A DNA stretch of 64,000 nt from Pseudomonas versuta (lineage in GTDB: Bacteria; Pseudomonadota; Gammaproteobacteria; Pseudomonadales; Pseudomonadaceae). Where the stretch lies: NCBI RefSeq assembly GCF_001294575.1, contig NZ_CP012676.1:248001-312000 (forward strand). The letters run 5' to 3'. The notes below the pieces were generated by a model. The model did no database searches and had not been told where the DNA came from. It saw nothing but the letters and a program-made list of their open reading frames with translations. The position numbers and the translations under genes are program-made. Below, one piece after another: positions 9,595 through 19,286 of this stretch (positions within the stretch are counted from its first letter, which is position 1; each line of letters begins with the position of its first letter).

Positions 9595-10770
9595 ATGGAA
9601 CAGACTTGGCGTTGGTTCGGCCCCAAAGACCCGATTTCACTGGCTGATGTGCGACAGACCGGGGCCACCGGTATTGTCACCGCGTTGCACGAGATTCCCA
9701 ATGGCCAGGTGTGGCCGGTGGAGGCAATCGCGGCCCGCAAGCAGATGATCGAAGCCGCCGGTCTGACCTGGTCGGTGGTAGAAAGCATCCCGGTGCATGA
9801 AGACATCAAGCGCGGCTGTGGCCGACGTGACGAGTACATCGCCAACTATCAGCAGAGCGTGCGCAACCTGGCGAGCTGCGGCATCGATATCGTCTGCTAC
9901 AACTTCATGCCGGTGCTGGACTGGACCCGTACCGATCTGGCCTGGGAGCTGGAAGATGGCGGCTGGGCACTGCGTTTTGATCAAACCGCGTTTGCCGCTT
10001 TCGATCTGTTCATCCTCCAGCGTCCGGGGGCTGAGGCCGAGTACAGCGCAGAGGATATCCAGCAGGCCAAAGCCTACTTCGAAGCGTTGACCCCGGCCCG
10101 CAGCGAGGCCTTGGTCAACACCCTGATTGCCGGTCTGCCGGGTGCCGAAGAGCATTACAGCCTGGAAGATTTCCGTGCCTTGCTGCGCACCTATGCCGAT
10201 ATCGACGAGACGAAGTTGCGTGAGCATCTGGGGCACTTCTTGCGGCAAGTGATTCCGGTCGCTGAAGAAGCGGGTGTGCGCATGGCGATCCACCCGGATG
10301 ATCCACCGCGGGCGCTGCTGGGCTTGCCGCGTATTCTTTCCACGGCGGCAGACGCGCAATGGTTGCTGGATGCCGCGCCAAGCCCGGCCAACGGCCTGAC
10401 CTTCTGCACCGGCTCTTATGGTGTGCGTGAAGACAACGATCTGGTGGCGATGGCCAAGCAGTTTGCGCCGTTCATTTACTTCACTCACCTGCGCTCAACC
10501 CGCCGTGAGGCTGACCCGCGCAGTTTCCATGAGGCTCACCACCTGGGCGGCGACGTCGATATGGTCGGGGTGATTGGTGCGCTGGTTGAAGAGGATCTGC
10601 GACGTGAACGCGAAGGCGGTCCACGGCTGCCGTTGCGCCCGGACCACGGGCACCAGTTACTGGATGACCAGCACCGCAAGAGCAACCCGGGCTATTCGTT
10701 GATCGGTCGCCTCAAGGGGCTGGCAGAAATACGCGGCGTGGAAATGGCGATGCGCCAACAGCTGGGCTGA
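9595..10770 (+). CDS. uxuA: Mannonate dehydratase
   Basis: This 391-residue protein matches UxuA almost along its whole length (start MEQTWRW, then [35 protein letters not shown], and a C-terminal [20 protein letters not shown]). It converts D-mannonate to 2-keto-3-deoxygluconate using a divalent metal. The ATG at 9595 is preferred over one at 9589 because the GAAGGGA ribosome site is too close to the latter. It ends the uxuBA unit and is followed by a hairpin. The cluster thus has two unrelated enzymes for one reaction (see manD). Confidence 0.93.
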   Translation: MEQTWRWFGPKDPISLADVRQTGATGIVTALHEIPNGQVWPVEAIAARKQMIEAAGLTWSVVESIPVHEDIKRGCGRRDEYIANYQQSVRNLASCGIDIVCYNFMPVLDWTRTDLAWELEDGGWALRFDQTAFAAFDLFILQRPGAEAEYSAEDIQQAKAYFEALTPARSEALVNTLIAGLPGAEEHYSLEDFRALLRTYADIDETKLREHLGHFLRQVIPVAEEAGVRMAIHPDDPPRALLGLPRILSTAADAQWLLDAAPSPANGLTFCTGSYGVREDNDLVAMAKQFAPFIYFTHLRSTRREADPRSFHEAHHLGGDVDMVGVIGALVEEDLRREREGGPRLPLRPDHGHQLLDDQHRKSNPGYSLIGRLKGLAEIRGVEMAMRQQLG

Positions 10771-10782
10771 TCAGGGCATTGA

Positions 10783-10811
10783 CCTGCAGGCGCGCAACGC
10801 GCTCCTGCAGG
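10783..10811. terminator. Inverted repeat after uxuA
   Basis: CCTGCAGG at 10783 and its complement at 10804, with GCGC/GCGC inside, form a strong stem between the convergent ends of uxuA and the autotransporter gene. There is no long T run, so it may be a REP-like transcript end rather than a classical terminator. Confidence 0.45.
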
Positions 10812-10826
10812 CAGTGCGATGGTGAA

Positions 10827-12764
10827 TCAGAACAACCATTGAGCGCCGAGGGAGTAGCCGGTCTGGCTGCCCTCATCATTGCCAAGGCGGCCATTGATCT
10901 GGGCGTAAAGCCCCAGTTGCGGGGTGATCGCCAACTGGCTGCCGACCTGGGCCCGACCATAGCTCTTGTCGACGCTGCCCAGTTTTGCCCCTCGGGCTTT
11001 TCCGTCCGCGAGGCTGGTCAACAAGATGTCGTCCAGACGTCCGTCACCCATTTCCCTGACCCAGGCAATGTCGCCGTACGGCTGCAGGCTCATGCCGGCC
11101 GGCAGGTCGAAACTGCCCCGTACACGCCAGCCGAGGCTGGCCTGCAGGGAGTCGAAACTTTGCTCCTCATAGGTGAGGGCAGTACGCAGTTCCTGTTTTT
11201 CGTGGAACTTGTCGATCCGGTAATGGCTGTAATCAAGCCCGGCGAAAGGACCGCTTTTGATCGGGCCGACGTCCAAGTCATAGCCGCCGATAACCCGCGC
11301 ACCGAGGCTGAGGGCATCGGTTTCACCGGTCAGCTTCTGACTCAGCAGCACCGGGCCGCCGTTGGCCTGGACCAGCAGATTGCGCTTGCTGTCGAAGCTG
11401 CTGTGCCCGGCGCTCAGGTCGCCTGCCAGCCATGCCGGGCCGCCGTCGTTGAGCAAGGCATAGATCGCCGCCTGCCAGCTGTCATTGTCGAGCTTGCCGC
11501 CATGTTCCAGCTTGTCGCGGCCATTGAGGTAACTGAGGCTGGCGCCCAGGGTCAGGCTCGGGGTCAATTGATAATCTCCCAGAGCATGCAGGCCCAGTCG
11601 CCGGCCTTCGTGGAAGGGGCCACTGTCTGCGGTGTACTCGCCATCAATGCCTATTTCGCCATCAAAGGTGCCCGCTTCACGAGTGGCCGACTGCAAGGTC
11701 AGCCAGCGCCGGTCCAGCAGGTTTACCTGAGCCTGGTGCTGACGTTGCAGACTGTCCTGCATCGCCCGGGCGACGGCCCCGCCAGACGCCGTTGACGCCA
11801 TGAGGTCGGCATTGGTCAGCTCCAGCACCAGACGGCTGAGCAGGCGCGAATAGTCGCGCAGGCGCTGCTCGATACGCTCCTGGCCAAAGGCATCGGTGAG
11901 CACGGTTTCATTGTCTTTTTTGGGATCATGCCAGGTCGCTCCGCCGGGGATTGCCGGGTTGTCGGTCTGGGTGTAGCCGTCCATGTCCCCCAGTTCCCAG
12001 TTGGTGGCTTCGACGTAGAGCACCGGTATATTCAGTTTTTCAAAGGATTCGCCATCACTGCAGCAACCGGTGCCGGCAGGGTAGGCTGCGTCCAGACCGG
12101 GGTTGGTGTGCAGGTCGATATTGAGCTCTTTGGCCAGCTTGAACGCATGTTCGCGCAGTGCCGCCAGCCCCGGGTTGGTCGCACTGTTTTTGCCGGAGTG
12201 GGCATACATCATGTCGCCGGTGATCAGGCTGTCGAGGTTGATCATGGCCAGCATGTTGTCCTTCTGGCTGGTACTCAGGCTGTTCACAAAGGCCTTGGAT
12301 CCTTGCAGGCCTTCTTCTTCGGCGCCAAAGCCGATCACCTGCAGCCCGTACTCCAGCGGCAGGCCGTTGAGATTGCGGGCGATTTCGGTGAGAACGCTGG
12401 CGCCCGAACCGTTGTCGTCGACCCCTTGCAGGGCAGGGCGACCGAAGTAGGTATCAAAGTGGGCGCCGACCACCACGTATTGCGCCAGTGTGCCTGGGGC
12501 ATAAGCCACGACGTTTTGCGAGCTGCGGCTGTTACCGGCGCCCCAGGAAAAATCCTGGCGGGAGATGCTGTAGGCGTCGCCCATCCGGCTTTGCATCCAG
12601 TCGGCCGCCCCGGCGAAATTGGCCGTGCCCCGATAGCGGCCCGGGTAGTCATGAATCAGCTTGTCGAGGGTGTCACCAGCGTATTCGCCGTAGTCATAGG
12701 CCTGGCCTGAGGTTGACAGCAGGGCGCTGGCAACGCTGACAGCGAGTGCGAGAGGTTTGATCAC
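10827..12764 (-). CDS. Secreted M28 peptidase fused to autotransporter barrel
   Basis: This 645-residue protein starts at a GTG (12764) with AAGGA upstream. A signal peptide ending STSGQA is followed by an M28-type zinc aminopeptidase domain: GAHFDTYFG, GVDDNGSGAS, GAEEEGLQGS and NLDSLITGD carry the usual His, Asp and Glu ligands and catalytic Glu. From about residue 370 the sequence turns into an autotransporter beta-barrel of about 270 residues ending in Trp-Leu-Phe. The peptidase should therefore be carried to the cell surface by its own barrel (type Va secretion). It is a single gene, convergent with uxuA. Confidence in the two domains is high; the peptide substrate is unknown. Confidence 0.88.
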   Translation of the reverse strand: MIKPLALAVSVASALLSTSGQAYDYGEYAGDTLDKLIHDYPGRYRGTANFAGAADWMQSRMGDAYSISRQDFSWGAGNSRSSQNVVAYAPGTLAQYVVVGAHFDTYFGRPALQGVDDNGSGASVLTEIARNLNGLPLEYGLQVIGFGAEEEGLQGSKAFVNSLSTSQKDNMLAMINLDSLITGDMMYAHSGKNSATNPGLAALREHAFKLAKELNIDLHTNPGLDAAYPAGTGCCSDGESFEKLNIPVLYVEATNWELGDMDGYTQTDNPAIPGGATWHDPKKDNETVLTDAFGQERIEQRLRDYSRLLSRLVLELTNADLMASTASGGAVARAMQDSLQRQHQAQVNLLDRRWLTLQSATREAGTFDGEIGIDGEYTADSGPFHEGRRLGLHALGDYQLTPSLTLGASLSYLNGRDKLEHGGKLDNDSWQAAIYALLNDGGPAWLAGDLSAGHSSFDSKRNLLVQANGGPVLLSQKLTGETDALSLGARVIGGYDLDVGPIKSGPFAGLDYSHYRIDKFHEKQELRTALTYEEQSFDSLQASLGWRVRGSFDLPAGMSLQPYGDIAWVREMGDGRLDDILLTSLADGKARGAKLGSVDKSYGRAQVGSQLAITPQLGLYAQINGRLGNDEGSQTGYSLGAQWLF

Positions 12765-12989
12765 AACGTCTTCCTTGAGTTTTTCTTTTTGGATTGAGGC
12801 ATTACGTCTAGACCATTTGCAGGATGTGCGCCCCTTTATCGACTTCTTGAACAATTGACGCACAGCGTTAAGGGTTCGTCGCCAATGTGTAAAAGAGAAC
12901 GGTTTTGAATTGAAACCCGGCGCTGCGGCGGTTCGCGAATGACCTGCAAGCGGGCAGGCCCTGGTGCAAGTGCTGCGAAAAGTAGCACG

Positions 12990-13147
12990 CAGATATCGAT
13001 GCTTTTATGTAGGCGCTGGCTTGCCAGCGAGCTCTGCCTTGAAGCCAGCGGCGCTGCCATCGCGGGCAAGCCCGCTCCCACAGGGGGAGGGGCAGATATC
13101 GATGCTTTTCTGTAGGCGCTGGCTTGCCAGCGAGCTTTGCGCTGAAG
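12990..13147. repeat. REP cluster with a 55-bp direct repeat
   Basis: Two near-identical copies of about 55 bp (12990-13044 and 13093-13147), both running from CAGATATCGATGCTTTT through GGCGCTGGCTTGCCAGCGAG, flank an inverted REP (GCGGGCAAGCCCGCTCCCAC, about 13061-13080). This is a typical Pseudomonas REP cluster in a 400-base gene-free gap between the peptidase and NmrA-type genes. Confidence 0.8.
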
Positions 13148-13167
13148 TCAGGGGTGGTGCGAGGTGC

Positions 13168-14055
13168 TCAATAGGCAAAAGCGCTGCGGTGTTTTTGCAC
13201 GAAATCTTCCCAGGTCACGGGCTGGCGGCCGGTGATGCCGGGGAAATTGTCGAAGGTCTCTTCAACTCCGGGAATCTGCCGTGCAGCCATGCGCGTGAAG
13301 TTGTCGTGCACGCAGGTCATGTAGGCCATTTCGGCTCCGGCCGCGCGCATGTTTTCCAGGAACACGTCAGGTGACTTCGCGTCGTAACGGAACGGCTGGC
13401 CCAGGAGTCGGGTCATGATGGCGGCAATGTCGCCGTAGGACTGCACGTCGTAGCCCAGGCGGTAGGTCTTGCCGGCATGTTTGAGCGGGTGCAGCAAGGT
13501 GTGTGCGGCGACGCGGGCGACGTCTTCGCCATCGACCCAGCTGAAACGCGCATCGCCGGTGTATTGCTCGATAACGCCTTCTTTCACTGCCTGGGTGCCG
13601 TCATAGCTGAGCAGATTTTGCATGAAGCATTCAGGGCGCAGGTGGGTGAACGAAAAGCCTGACCACTCGATGTAGCGTTCAACGAACTGGTGCCAGGCCC
13701 AGTGTCCGATGGTGGTGTCATCCCGTCCGCAGGCACCCAGATGCACGATGTGTTGCACCCCCGCTTTTTTCGCCTGATCCACAAAGGCCTTGCTCTGGCG
13801 CAGCATGTGGACGGTGTAGCCCGTCACCAGAAACGCGCGATCAATCCCTTGAAGTGCCGGGGCCAGGGTTTCTTCCTTGTCGAAATCCAGAATCACCGTA
13901 CGAATGCCTTGGGCCTCGAATGGCTCGGCCTTGGCCGGGGAGCGCACGGCCGCCACCAGGGTGATGCTGTCATCGTTCAGCAGGTTGCGCAGGGTGTCGC
14001 CGCCGATCTGGCCGGTGGCGCCGGTAATTAGAACGACAGGTTTTTGCTGGGTCAT
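13168..14055 (-). CDS. NmrA-type NAD(P)-binding oxidoreductase
   Basis: This 295-residue atypical short-chain dehydrogenase/NmrA-like protein has the nucleotide-binding motif ITGATGQIGG at residues 10-19 and the start of the second fold at VVLITG. Related proteins are NADPH:quinone or azo reductases, or redox-sensing regulators without activity. It lacks a clear Tyr-x-x-x-Lys pair. It is divergent from a LysR gene 116 bases away that is probably its regulator, a common arrangement for stress-inducible reductases. The substrate is not known. Confidence 0.75.
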   Translation of the reverse strand: MTQQKPVVLITGATGQIGGDTLRNLLNDDSITLVAAVRSPAKAEPFEAQGIRTVILDFDKEETLAPALQGIDRAFLVTGYTVHMLRQSKAFVDQAKKAGVQHIVHLGACGRDDTTIGHWAWHQFVERYIEWSGFSFTHLRPECFMQNLLSYDGTQAVKEGVIEQYTGDARFSWVDGEDVARVAAHTLLHPLKHAGKTYRLGYDVQSYGDIAAIMTRLLGQPFRYDAKSPDVFLENMRAAGAEMAYMTCVHDNFTRMAARQIPGVEETFDNFPGITGRQPVTWEDFVQKHRSAFAY

Positions 14056-14171
14056 GGGAGCGCCTGTTGGTTGAGGTATGTCATGGCCATCAGCTTACTG
14101 GGGAAAATTAGTCATATATGCGATACCTTTTACCGAATGTGTTGAATTGAATTCACTAATACGGGGCGAGC

Positions 14172-15089
14172 ATGTTTTCTTCCGAGCGACTCAAGGGCAT
14201 CGATGTGTTTGTGTGTGTCACCGAAGCCGGCAGTTTCAAAGCCGCTGCCGAACGCATGAACCTGACCCCGTCGGCAATCAGCAAAGGTATAGCCCGGCTG
14301 GAAAGCAGGCTTGAAGTACGTTTGTTCAATCGCACCACCCGGCGTCTCTCGTTGACCGATGCCGGAGCTGCTTTCTATCGGACCTGCACCGGGGTGCTGG
14401 CCGAACTGGAAGAGGCCGAGCTGGCCATGCAGGCTGAAAATACCGAGCCGCGGGGCAGAATCCGGATTGACCTGCCCGCTGCTTTCGGGCGGCTGCTGGC
14501 GTTGCCGGTAGTGCTGCAATTTGTGCAGGAACATGCGCTGTTACTGCCGCACATTTCGTTTTCGGACCGCTTTATCGACCCGGTTGAGGAGGGGGTTGAT
14601 ATCGTCGTGCGGGTCGGCGGTTCGGATGTATGGCCGGCGGCACTCGGGCATCGTTACCTGGGGCGTGAACGGCATGTGTTCTGCGCTGCCCCGGCCTACC
14701 TGAAGATCCACGGCAGCCCTGTGACCGATCGCGACCTGGAGCATCACCAGTGCGTCGCTTATGGCCGGGCAGACGGCACGGTCAGCCCCTGGCGTTTTTC
14801 CGGCAACCGGCCGGGTGAGACTGAGCGCCGGGTGATGTCTGCCAAGTACATCGTCGGTGATGGCCAGGGGCAGGTGATGACGGTAGTGGCGGGCTGTGGC
14901 ATTGCGCAATTGCCGACCTGGCTGATCAAGCAGCATCTGGCCGACGGTTCATTGGTGCAGGTGTTGCCGCATCTGGCCAGCGAAGGCCTGGCGATCAATC
15001 TGGTGTGGCCAAAAAGCCGCCAGGCATTGCCCAAAGTCAGTGCTTTGCTGGATGCCCTGGCGGCCGGGTTGATGCCGCTGGACGGGTAA
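14172..15089 (+). CDS. LysR-family transcriptional regulator
   Basis: This 305-residue LysR regulator has a winged helix at residues 7-65 (FVCVTEAGSFKAAAERMNLT, then AISKGIARLESRLEVRLF) and a periplasmic-binding-like effector domain after about residue 90. It belongs to the large group (PgrR/DsdC-like) that often controls a divergent oxidoreductase; here that gene is the NmrA-type protein. The ATG at 14172 gives the normal family length. The inducer cannot be read from sequence. Confidence 0.85.
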   Translation: MFSSERLKGIDVFVCVTEAGSFKAAAERMNLTPSAISKGIARLESRLEVRLFNRTTRRLSLTDAGAAFYRTCTGVLAELEEAELAMQAENTEPRGRIRIDLPAAFGRLLALPVVLQFVQEHALLLPHISFSDRFIDPVEEGVDIVVRVGGSDVWPAALGHRYLGRERHVFCAAPAYLKIHGSPVTDRDLEHHQCVAYGRADGTVSPWRFSGNRPGETERRVMSAKYIVGDGQGQVMTVVAGCGIAQLPTWLIKQHLADGSLVQVLPHLASEGLAINLVWPKSRQALPKVSALLDALAAGLMPLDG

Positions 15090-15103
15090 TGGCAGCTGAA
15101 CCT

Positions 15104-15204
15104 GTAGTCGCTGCCGCAGGCTGCGATAAGGGCCGCAGGCCCTTCGCTGTGGCCACGAACGCGCGATTGCTGGGCAATCCATCGCAGCCTGCGGCAGCGA
15201 CTAC
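15104..15204. repeat. Perfect 24-bp inverted repeat (REP pair)
   Basis: The 24 bases at 15104-15127, starting GTAGTCGCTGCCGCAGG, are repeated exactly in reverse complement at 15181-15204. A REP-like core lies between (GGGCCGCAGGCCC). The right arm overlaps the stop codon of the lrp-type gene, so the structure is part of both convergent messages. Confidence 0.85.
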
Positions 15205-15656
15205 GACAGCGGCAGCACCCGGTCATGGATCACGCTTTTCATCACCAGGGTGGAGACCAGCCGCTGTACGTTGGGCAGCGAGGTCAGGCGCTCGTCGTAC
15301 AGTTGCTGAAAGGCCTGCAGGTCTTTGGCGATGACTTGCAGCAGGTAGTCCGGATCGCCGAACAGCCTTTGCGCTTCGATGATTTGCGGGATCTGCGGTA
15401 AGGCTGCCTCAAAGTCTGCGACTGCCTGGCGGGTCACTTCGCGCAATGTCACGAACACAATCGCAGAAAAGCCCAGGCCCAGTTCTTTCGGCGCCAGCAG
15501 GGCCCGGTAGCCCAGGATCACCCCCGACTCTTCCAGTGCCCGCACCCGCCGATGGCAGGGCGAGAGGCTGAGCCCGACGCGGTCCGCCAGTTCCGTGAGA
15601 GAAAGGCGGCCATCCCCATGCAGCTCAGCAAGAATCTTTCGATCAATTCGATCCAT
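15201..15656 (-). CDS. Lrp/AsnC-family regulator
   Basis: This is a 151-residue feast/famine regulator with an N-terminal helix-turn-helix (MDRIDRKILAELHGDGRLSL, recognition helix near residues 30-45) and a C-terminal RAM ligand domain (FGDPDYLLQVIAKDLQAF). Such proteins sense amino acids. It is divergent from a LysE-type exporter 147 bases away, an arrangement seen for amino-acid-responsive export. The stop codon lies in a REP pair. Confidence 0.85.
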   Translation of the reverse strand: MDRIDRKILAELHGDGRLSLTELADRVGLSLSPCHRRVRALEESGVILGYRALLAPKELGLGFSAIVFVTLREVTRQAVADFEAALPQIPQIIEAQRLFGDPDYLLQVIAKDLQAFQQLYDERLTSLPNVQRLVSTLVMKSVIHDRVLPLS

Positions 15657-15803
15657 CTGGAAGATCCTTCTAATGGCGACGCGCCTGATTGGGATAAACG
15701 AAAGATAATCCTATCAGCATTTCTCTAATCTTCTACTGGCAGCATTCGCTTGACCCGGCGCACTGCACAACCTCCCGGTTAGCTCATAGAAGGCAGACAT
15801 TCC

Positions 15804-16421
15804 GTGACTCTCAGCATAGTGGCCGCCTTTTGGGCGGTGTCTTTTCTGTTCATCATCACCCCCGGCGCGGACTGGGCTTACGCGATTTCTGCCGGGATGC
15901 GCGAACGCCGGGTTGCGCCGGCTGTGGCGGGCCTGCTCTCGGGGCATTTGCTGGCGACCCTGATTGTGGCCGCAGGTATCGGCGCGCTGCTGGCCAAAAG
16001 CCCGCTGATCATGTCGCTGCTCACCCTTGCCGGCGCCCTGTATTTGCTCTGGTTGGGGATTGGCATGATCCGCCAGCCTTCCACCCCGCAGGCCGGACAG
16101 GCGCAGGTGGCGGACTCGTGGTTTCGCTGGGTGTGGAAGGGCACGTGCGTCAGCGGCATGAACCCCAAGGTGTTTCTGCTGTTTCTGGCCCTGTTGCCGC
16201 AGTTCACCGACCCCCTGTCGACGTGGCCGGTCCCGGCGCAAATCATGGCCCTGGGCGCGTTGCACGGGGTGAGTTGCGCAGTGGTGTATCTGTTGGTGGG
16301 GTTCAGCGCCCGGGCAGTGTTGCAGACCCGTCCGGGGGCGGCGAAAAACGTCAGCCGGGTGTCCGGGGCGGTGATGATCATCATTGCCCTGATCTTGCTG
16401 GCGGAGCAGGTTTTGCATTGA
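15804..16421 (+). CDS. LysE/RhtB-family amino-acid exporter
   Basis: This 205-residue inner-membrane protein has about six hydrophobic helices and the LysE/RhtB signature near its start (FLFIITPGADWAYAISAGMR, residues 14-33). Family members export amino acids or homoserine lactone-like compounds. Translation likely begins at the GTG at 15804. It is divergent from the Lrp-type gene, which is the probable regulator. The cargo is not predictable from sequence. Confidence 0.82.
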   Translation: MTLSIVAAFWAVSFLFIITPGADWAYAISAGMRERRVAPAVAGLLSGHLLATLIVAAGIGALLAKSPLIMSLLTLAGALYLLWLGIGMIRQPSTPQAGQAQVADSWFRWVWKGTCVSGMNPKVFLLFLALLPQFTDPLSTWPVPAQIMALGALHGVSCAVVYLLVGFSARAVLQTRPGAAKNVSRVSGAVMIIIALILLAEQVLH

Positions 16422-16474
16422 GCCTGTAAGATTGCCGGCGAGCCCGATCCTGACACCTGAATGTGGAACCGCCG

Positions 16475-16864
16475 ATGAAACCAGCAGCGTTACTGACCCT
16501 GGCCCTGATCCTTGCAACCGGGTTCACCGGCACCGCCGCTGTCGCGGCTGGCGATGCCGAGGCGGGAGCCAGACTGTTCAGCAAAACCTGTGGCGGCTGT
16601 CACAGCGTCGGCGAAAACGCCCGGGGCGGGTTCGGACCGCAGCTCAACGGGATAATCGACCGGCAAGCCGGGACCACGGCGGACTACCAGTACTCCGACG
16701 CGATGAAAAACTCGGGTGTGGTGTGGACGCGGGACAAACTGGCCGCGTACATCGAGGCGCCGAAGAAAGTGGTCAGCGGTACGCGGATGATTTTCTGGGG
16801 CATCAGCGACCCGCAGAAGATCGACAACTTGCTGGCGTACCTTGAAACCTTTCAGGGGCAGTGA
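16475..16864 (+). CDS. Class I cytochrome c
   Basis: This 129-residue protein has a Sec signal peptide (about residues 1-25, ending AVAAG) and one c-type haem motif, CGGCH, at about residues 39-43; the axial Met lies in GTRMIFWG near residue 108. It is a soluble periplasmic electron carrier of the mitochondrial-like cytochrome c type. The ATG at 16475 gives a normal signal peptide; a GTG 12 bases earlier is possible. Its stop abuts the stop of the next, convergent gene. Confidence 0.87.
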   Translation: MKPAALLTLALILATGFTGTAAVAAGDAEAGARLFSKTCGGCHSVGENARGGFGPQLNGIIDRQAGTTADYQYSDAMKNSGVVWTRDKLAAYIEAPKKVVSGTRMIFWGISDPQKIDNLLAYLETFQGQ

Positions 16865-17194
16865 TCACAGAATGTCTTTGAGGTAGTCCCTGAGTGTCAG
16901 CAGCGGGGCGTTGAGTTGCTCCAGCGTGCGGGCGCTTTGTACATCCAGCGACAGGCGCCCGAGCTCGCGGCCCATGGGCTTGTCGTTGCCGCCCAAGGCG
17001 TTCATGGCGAGGCCCAGGCAAGCATCGAGCTTGGCCTGAATGGCCGCGATATCGCCCTTGCGTACCAGCAGGGCAAAGACCTCGCGCTCGTAGTCCGCCA
17101 TGACCAGGTCGTCGCGCAATATCGGGCTTGAGCCTTCGGTCTCATAGGCCAGTTTGAGCGCGAAAAGGGCGACTGTTTCCAGTGGCAATTCCAT
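16865..17194 (-). CDS. Conserved-looking hypothetical protein
   Basis: This is a 109-residue helical protein that I do not recognise. The ATG at 17194 is chosen because the sequence before it in the same frame has the look of untranslated DNA. It begins MELPLETVALFALKLAYETE and has no signal peptide, metal motif or membrane segment. It is flanked by the convergent cytochrome c gene and a LysR gene on its own strand. Confidence 0.55.
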   Translation of the reverse strand: MELPLETVALFALKLAYETEGSSPILRDDLVMADYEREVFALLVRKGDIAAIQAKLDACLGLAMNALGGNDKPMGRELGRLSLDVQSARTLEQLNAPLLTLRDYLKDIL

Positions 17195-17294
17195 GAAACG
17201 GGTTCCTGTGCAGGGGTGCGGGGCGGCGATCATCGCTGTTCTGTCTGTGAAACAAAAGCCTTGGACCTGCGCGCCCCGAGAAACCGGGGGACGC

Positions 17295-18200
17295 TTAGCA
17301 AGTGACACCATCGGCCCGCTCCGAGCTCAAGCCCCACAACACATCCAGTACATGTTGCGTGGACCGCTCGACATCGCCGTCACGGTGGGCAATCCCGAGC
17401 TGGCGCCACAACAAGGGCTCTAACGGGCGCATGGCGATCCGGCTGTCAGGCAACGGGGTGCAGGCTTCATGGGGCAATAACGTCGCACCATAACCGGCCG
17501 CCACCAAGCTCTTGATTGCATCGTTGTAGTTCAGCTGGATCCGTGGAACGGGCTGGTGCCCATCACTGGCGAACCAGTCCGAGGTCAGGCGCGAAAGACG
17601 GGTTGTGTTGTCATTCAGAATCAAGGGCTGAGCGGCCAGCCAGGCGGGGGTCACTACATCGGGGCATTGCCATCGGGCCGGCAGGAAGGCCATGACCGGG
17701 TCCCGGCGCCACGGCTCGATCCGCAATTGTTTGACCGAGGTCTGTGGCAGCGCCACCAGGCCGATCTCCAGAGAGCCTTCGGCCAGCCTGTGCAAGGTTT
17801 CCCGCGAGGTGAGCACTGCGACCTGCACATCGATAGCTGGATGGCGTTGATTCAAGGTCTCCAGCGCTTGCGGCAGCAACTGGGCGATGGCGCCGGTGGA
17901 AGCGCCCAGGCGCACGCGTCCGGCCAGCCCTTGCACCTGTCGTTGCACGTCTTCAAGTGCTTGCTGCGCATCCGCCAACAGAGCGCGTGCACGTTCCACC
18001 AGGGTTGCGCCAATGGCCGAGGGCTGGACCCGGCCGCGGGTGCGCGACAACAGCCTGGCGCCTACTCGCGACTCCAGGTCGGCGATATGCAGACTGACCG
18101 TGGGCGGGGCCAGGTTCAGCACCCGGGCCGCCTCGGCAAACGAGCCCAGGTCAGCAATAGCGACAAGTGTGCGCAGCCGGTCCAGGCTGATTTCACGCAT
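17295..18200 (-). CDS. LysR-family transcriptional regulator
   Basis: This 301-residue LysR protein has its winged helix at residues 5-62 (LVAIADLGSFAEAARVLNLA, then VSLHIADLESRVGARLLSR) and an effector domain behind it. It is divergent from a short-type argC gene with 115 bases between the starts, so argC2 is its most likely target. The inducer is unknown. Confidence 0.85.
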   Translation of the reverse strand: MREISLDRLRTLVAIADLGSFAEAARVLNLAPPTVSLHIADLESRVGARLLSRTRGRVQPSAIGATLVERARALLADAQQALEDVQRQVQGLAGRVRLGASTGAIAQLLPQALETLNQRHPAIDVQVAVLTSRETLHRLAEGSLEIGLVALPQTSVKQLRIEPWRRDPVMAFLPARWQCPDVVTPAWLAAQPLILNDNTTRLSRLTSDWFASDGHQPVPRIQLNYNDAIKSLVAAGYGATLLPHEACTPLPDSRIAMRPLEPLLWRQLGIAHRDGDVERSTQHVLDVLWGLSSERADGVTC

Positions 18201-18315
18201 TGGAGCGGTCCTTGTTCAGAAAATCTGAAGTTTATCGTTTGGAAATTCAACTTTTCCTATCTTAGCCCCTCGCTGAAGATTGCCGCTCCTGATTTCCTGA
18301 GTCCGAGAGCATTCC

Positions 18316-19245
18316 ATGGCAAGTCCTCTGATCTTCATCGACGGCGACCAAGGCACCACCGGGTTGCAAATCCATCAACGGCTGCGCGGGCGTTCCGATC
18401 TGCGCTTGATCACGCTCGACCCCGAGTACCGTAAGGATGCCCGGCGTCGTGCCGAAATCATCAACGCCTGCGACATCGCGATTTTGTGTTTGCCCGATGA
18501 CGCGGCACGAGACGCTGTAGCGAGCATCGAAAACCCTGGCGTTCGGGTCATTGACGCCAGCTCGGCGCACCGTACCCACCCGGACTGGACCTATGGTTTC
18601 GCCGAGATGAACCCGCAACAGGCCCGGCGTATTGCCACGGCGCGGCGGGTCAGTAACCCGGGTTGCTATCCCACCGGCGCGATAGGGCTGCTGCGTCCAT
18701 TCCTGGAAGCCGGTTTATTGCCCGCGGACTACCCGATGACCATTAATGCCGTGTCGGGTTATTCCGGCAAAGGGCGGGTCGGGGTGGAGGAATTTGAAGG
18801 GGAGGGCGCCGCGCAGGTGCCGGCATTTCAGGTTTATGGTCTGGGCCTGGCGCACAAACATGTTGCGGAGATCCAGCAACAAAGCGGCCTGCTGGAGCGG
18901 CCGATGTTTATCCCTGCCTATGGTGCTTTTCGCCAGGGCATCGTGCTGACTATACCTTTGCAACTGCGCCTGTTGGCGCCGGGCGTGGACGGGCAGCGGT
19001 TGCATGAATGCCTTGTGCAGCACTACGCCGATACGGCCCATGTCCAGGTGATGGCGCTGCAGGAATCCAAAGCGTTGACCTGCCTTGATCCTCAGGCGCT
19101 GAACGGGACTGATGATTTGCAATTGGTGGTCTGTGAAAACCAGCAGACCGGCCAGGTGTTGCTGGCTGCTGTATTCGACAACCTCGGCAAGGGCGCTGCC
19201 GGAGCTGCGGTGCAGAATCTGGATTTGATGATGGCGGGGGGCTGA
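18316..19245 (+). CDS. argC: N-acetyl-gamma-glutamyl-phosphate reductase, short type
   Basis: This is a 309-residue ArgC of the shorter (type 2) form. It reduces N-acetyl-glutamyl-5-phosphate to the semialdehyde in arginine synthesis. The catalytic Cys sits in [11 protein letters not shown] (about residue 119), and the second conserved region is [13 protein letters not shown]. The N-terminal [10 protein letters not shown] forms the nucleotide site. Pseudomonas normally carries a longer ArgC elsewhere, so this is probably a paralogue, here controlled by a divergent LysR. No strong ribosome site is seen before the ATG. Confidence 0.85.
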   Translation: MASPLIFIDGDQGTTGLQIHQRLRGRSDLRLITLDPEYRKDARRRAEIINACDIAILCLPDDAARDAVASIENPGVRVIDASSAHRTHPDWTYGFAEMNPQQARRIATARRVSNPGCYPTGAIGLLRPFLEAGLLPADYPMTINAVSGYSGKGRVGVEEFEGEGAAQVPAFQVYGLGLAHKHVAEIQQQSGLLERPMFIPAYGAFRQGIVLTIPLQLRLLAPGVDGQRLHECLVQHYADTAHVQVMALQESKALTCLDPQALNGTDDLQLVVCENQQTGQVLLAAVFDNLGKGAAGAAVQNLDLMMAGG

Positions 19246-19286
19246 TGGAGGTTACGCAAGCGGGATGCTCAATTCGGTGCCCTGGA

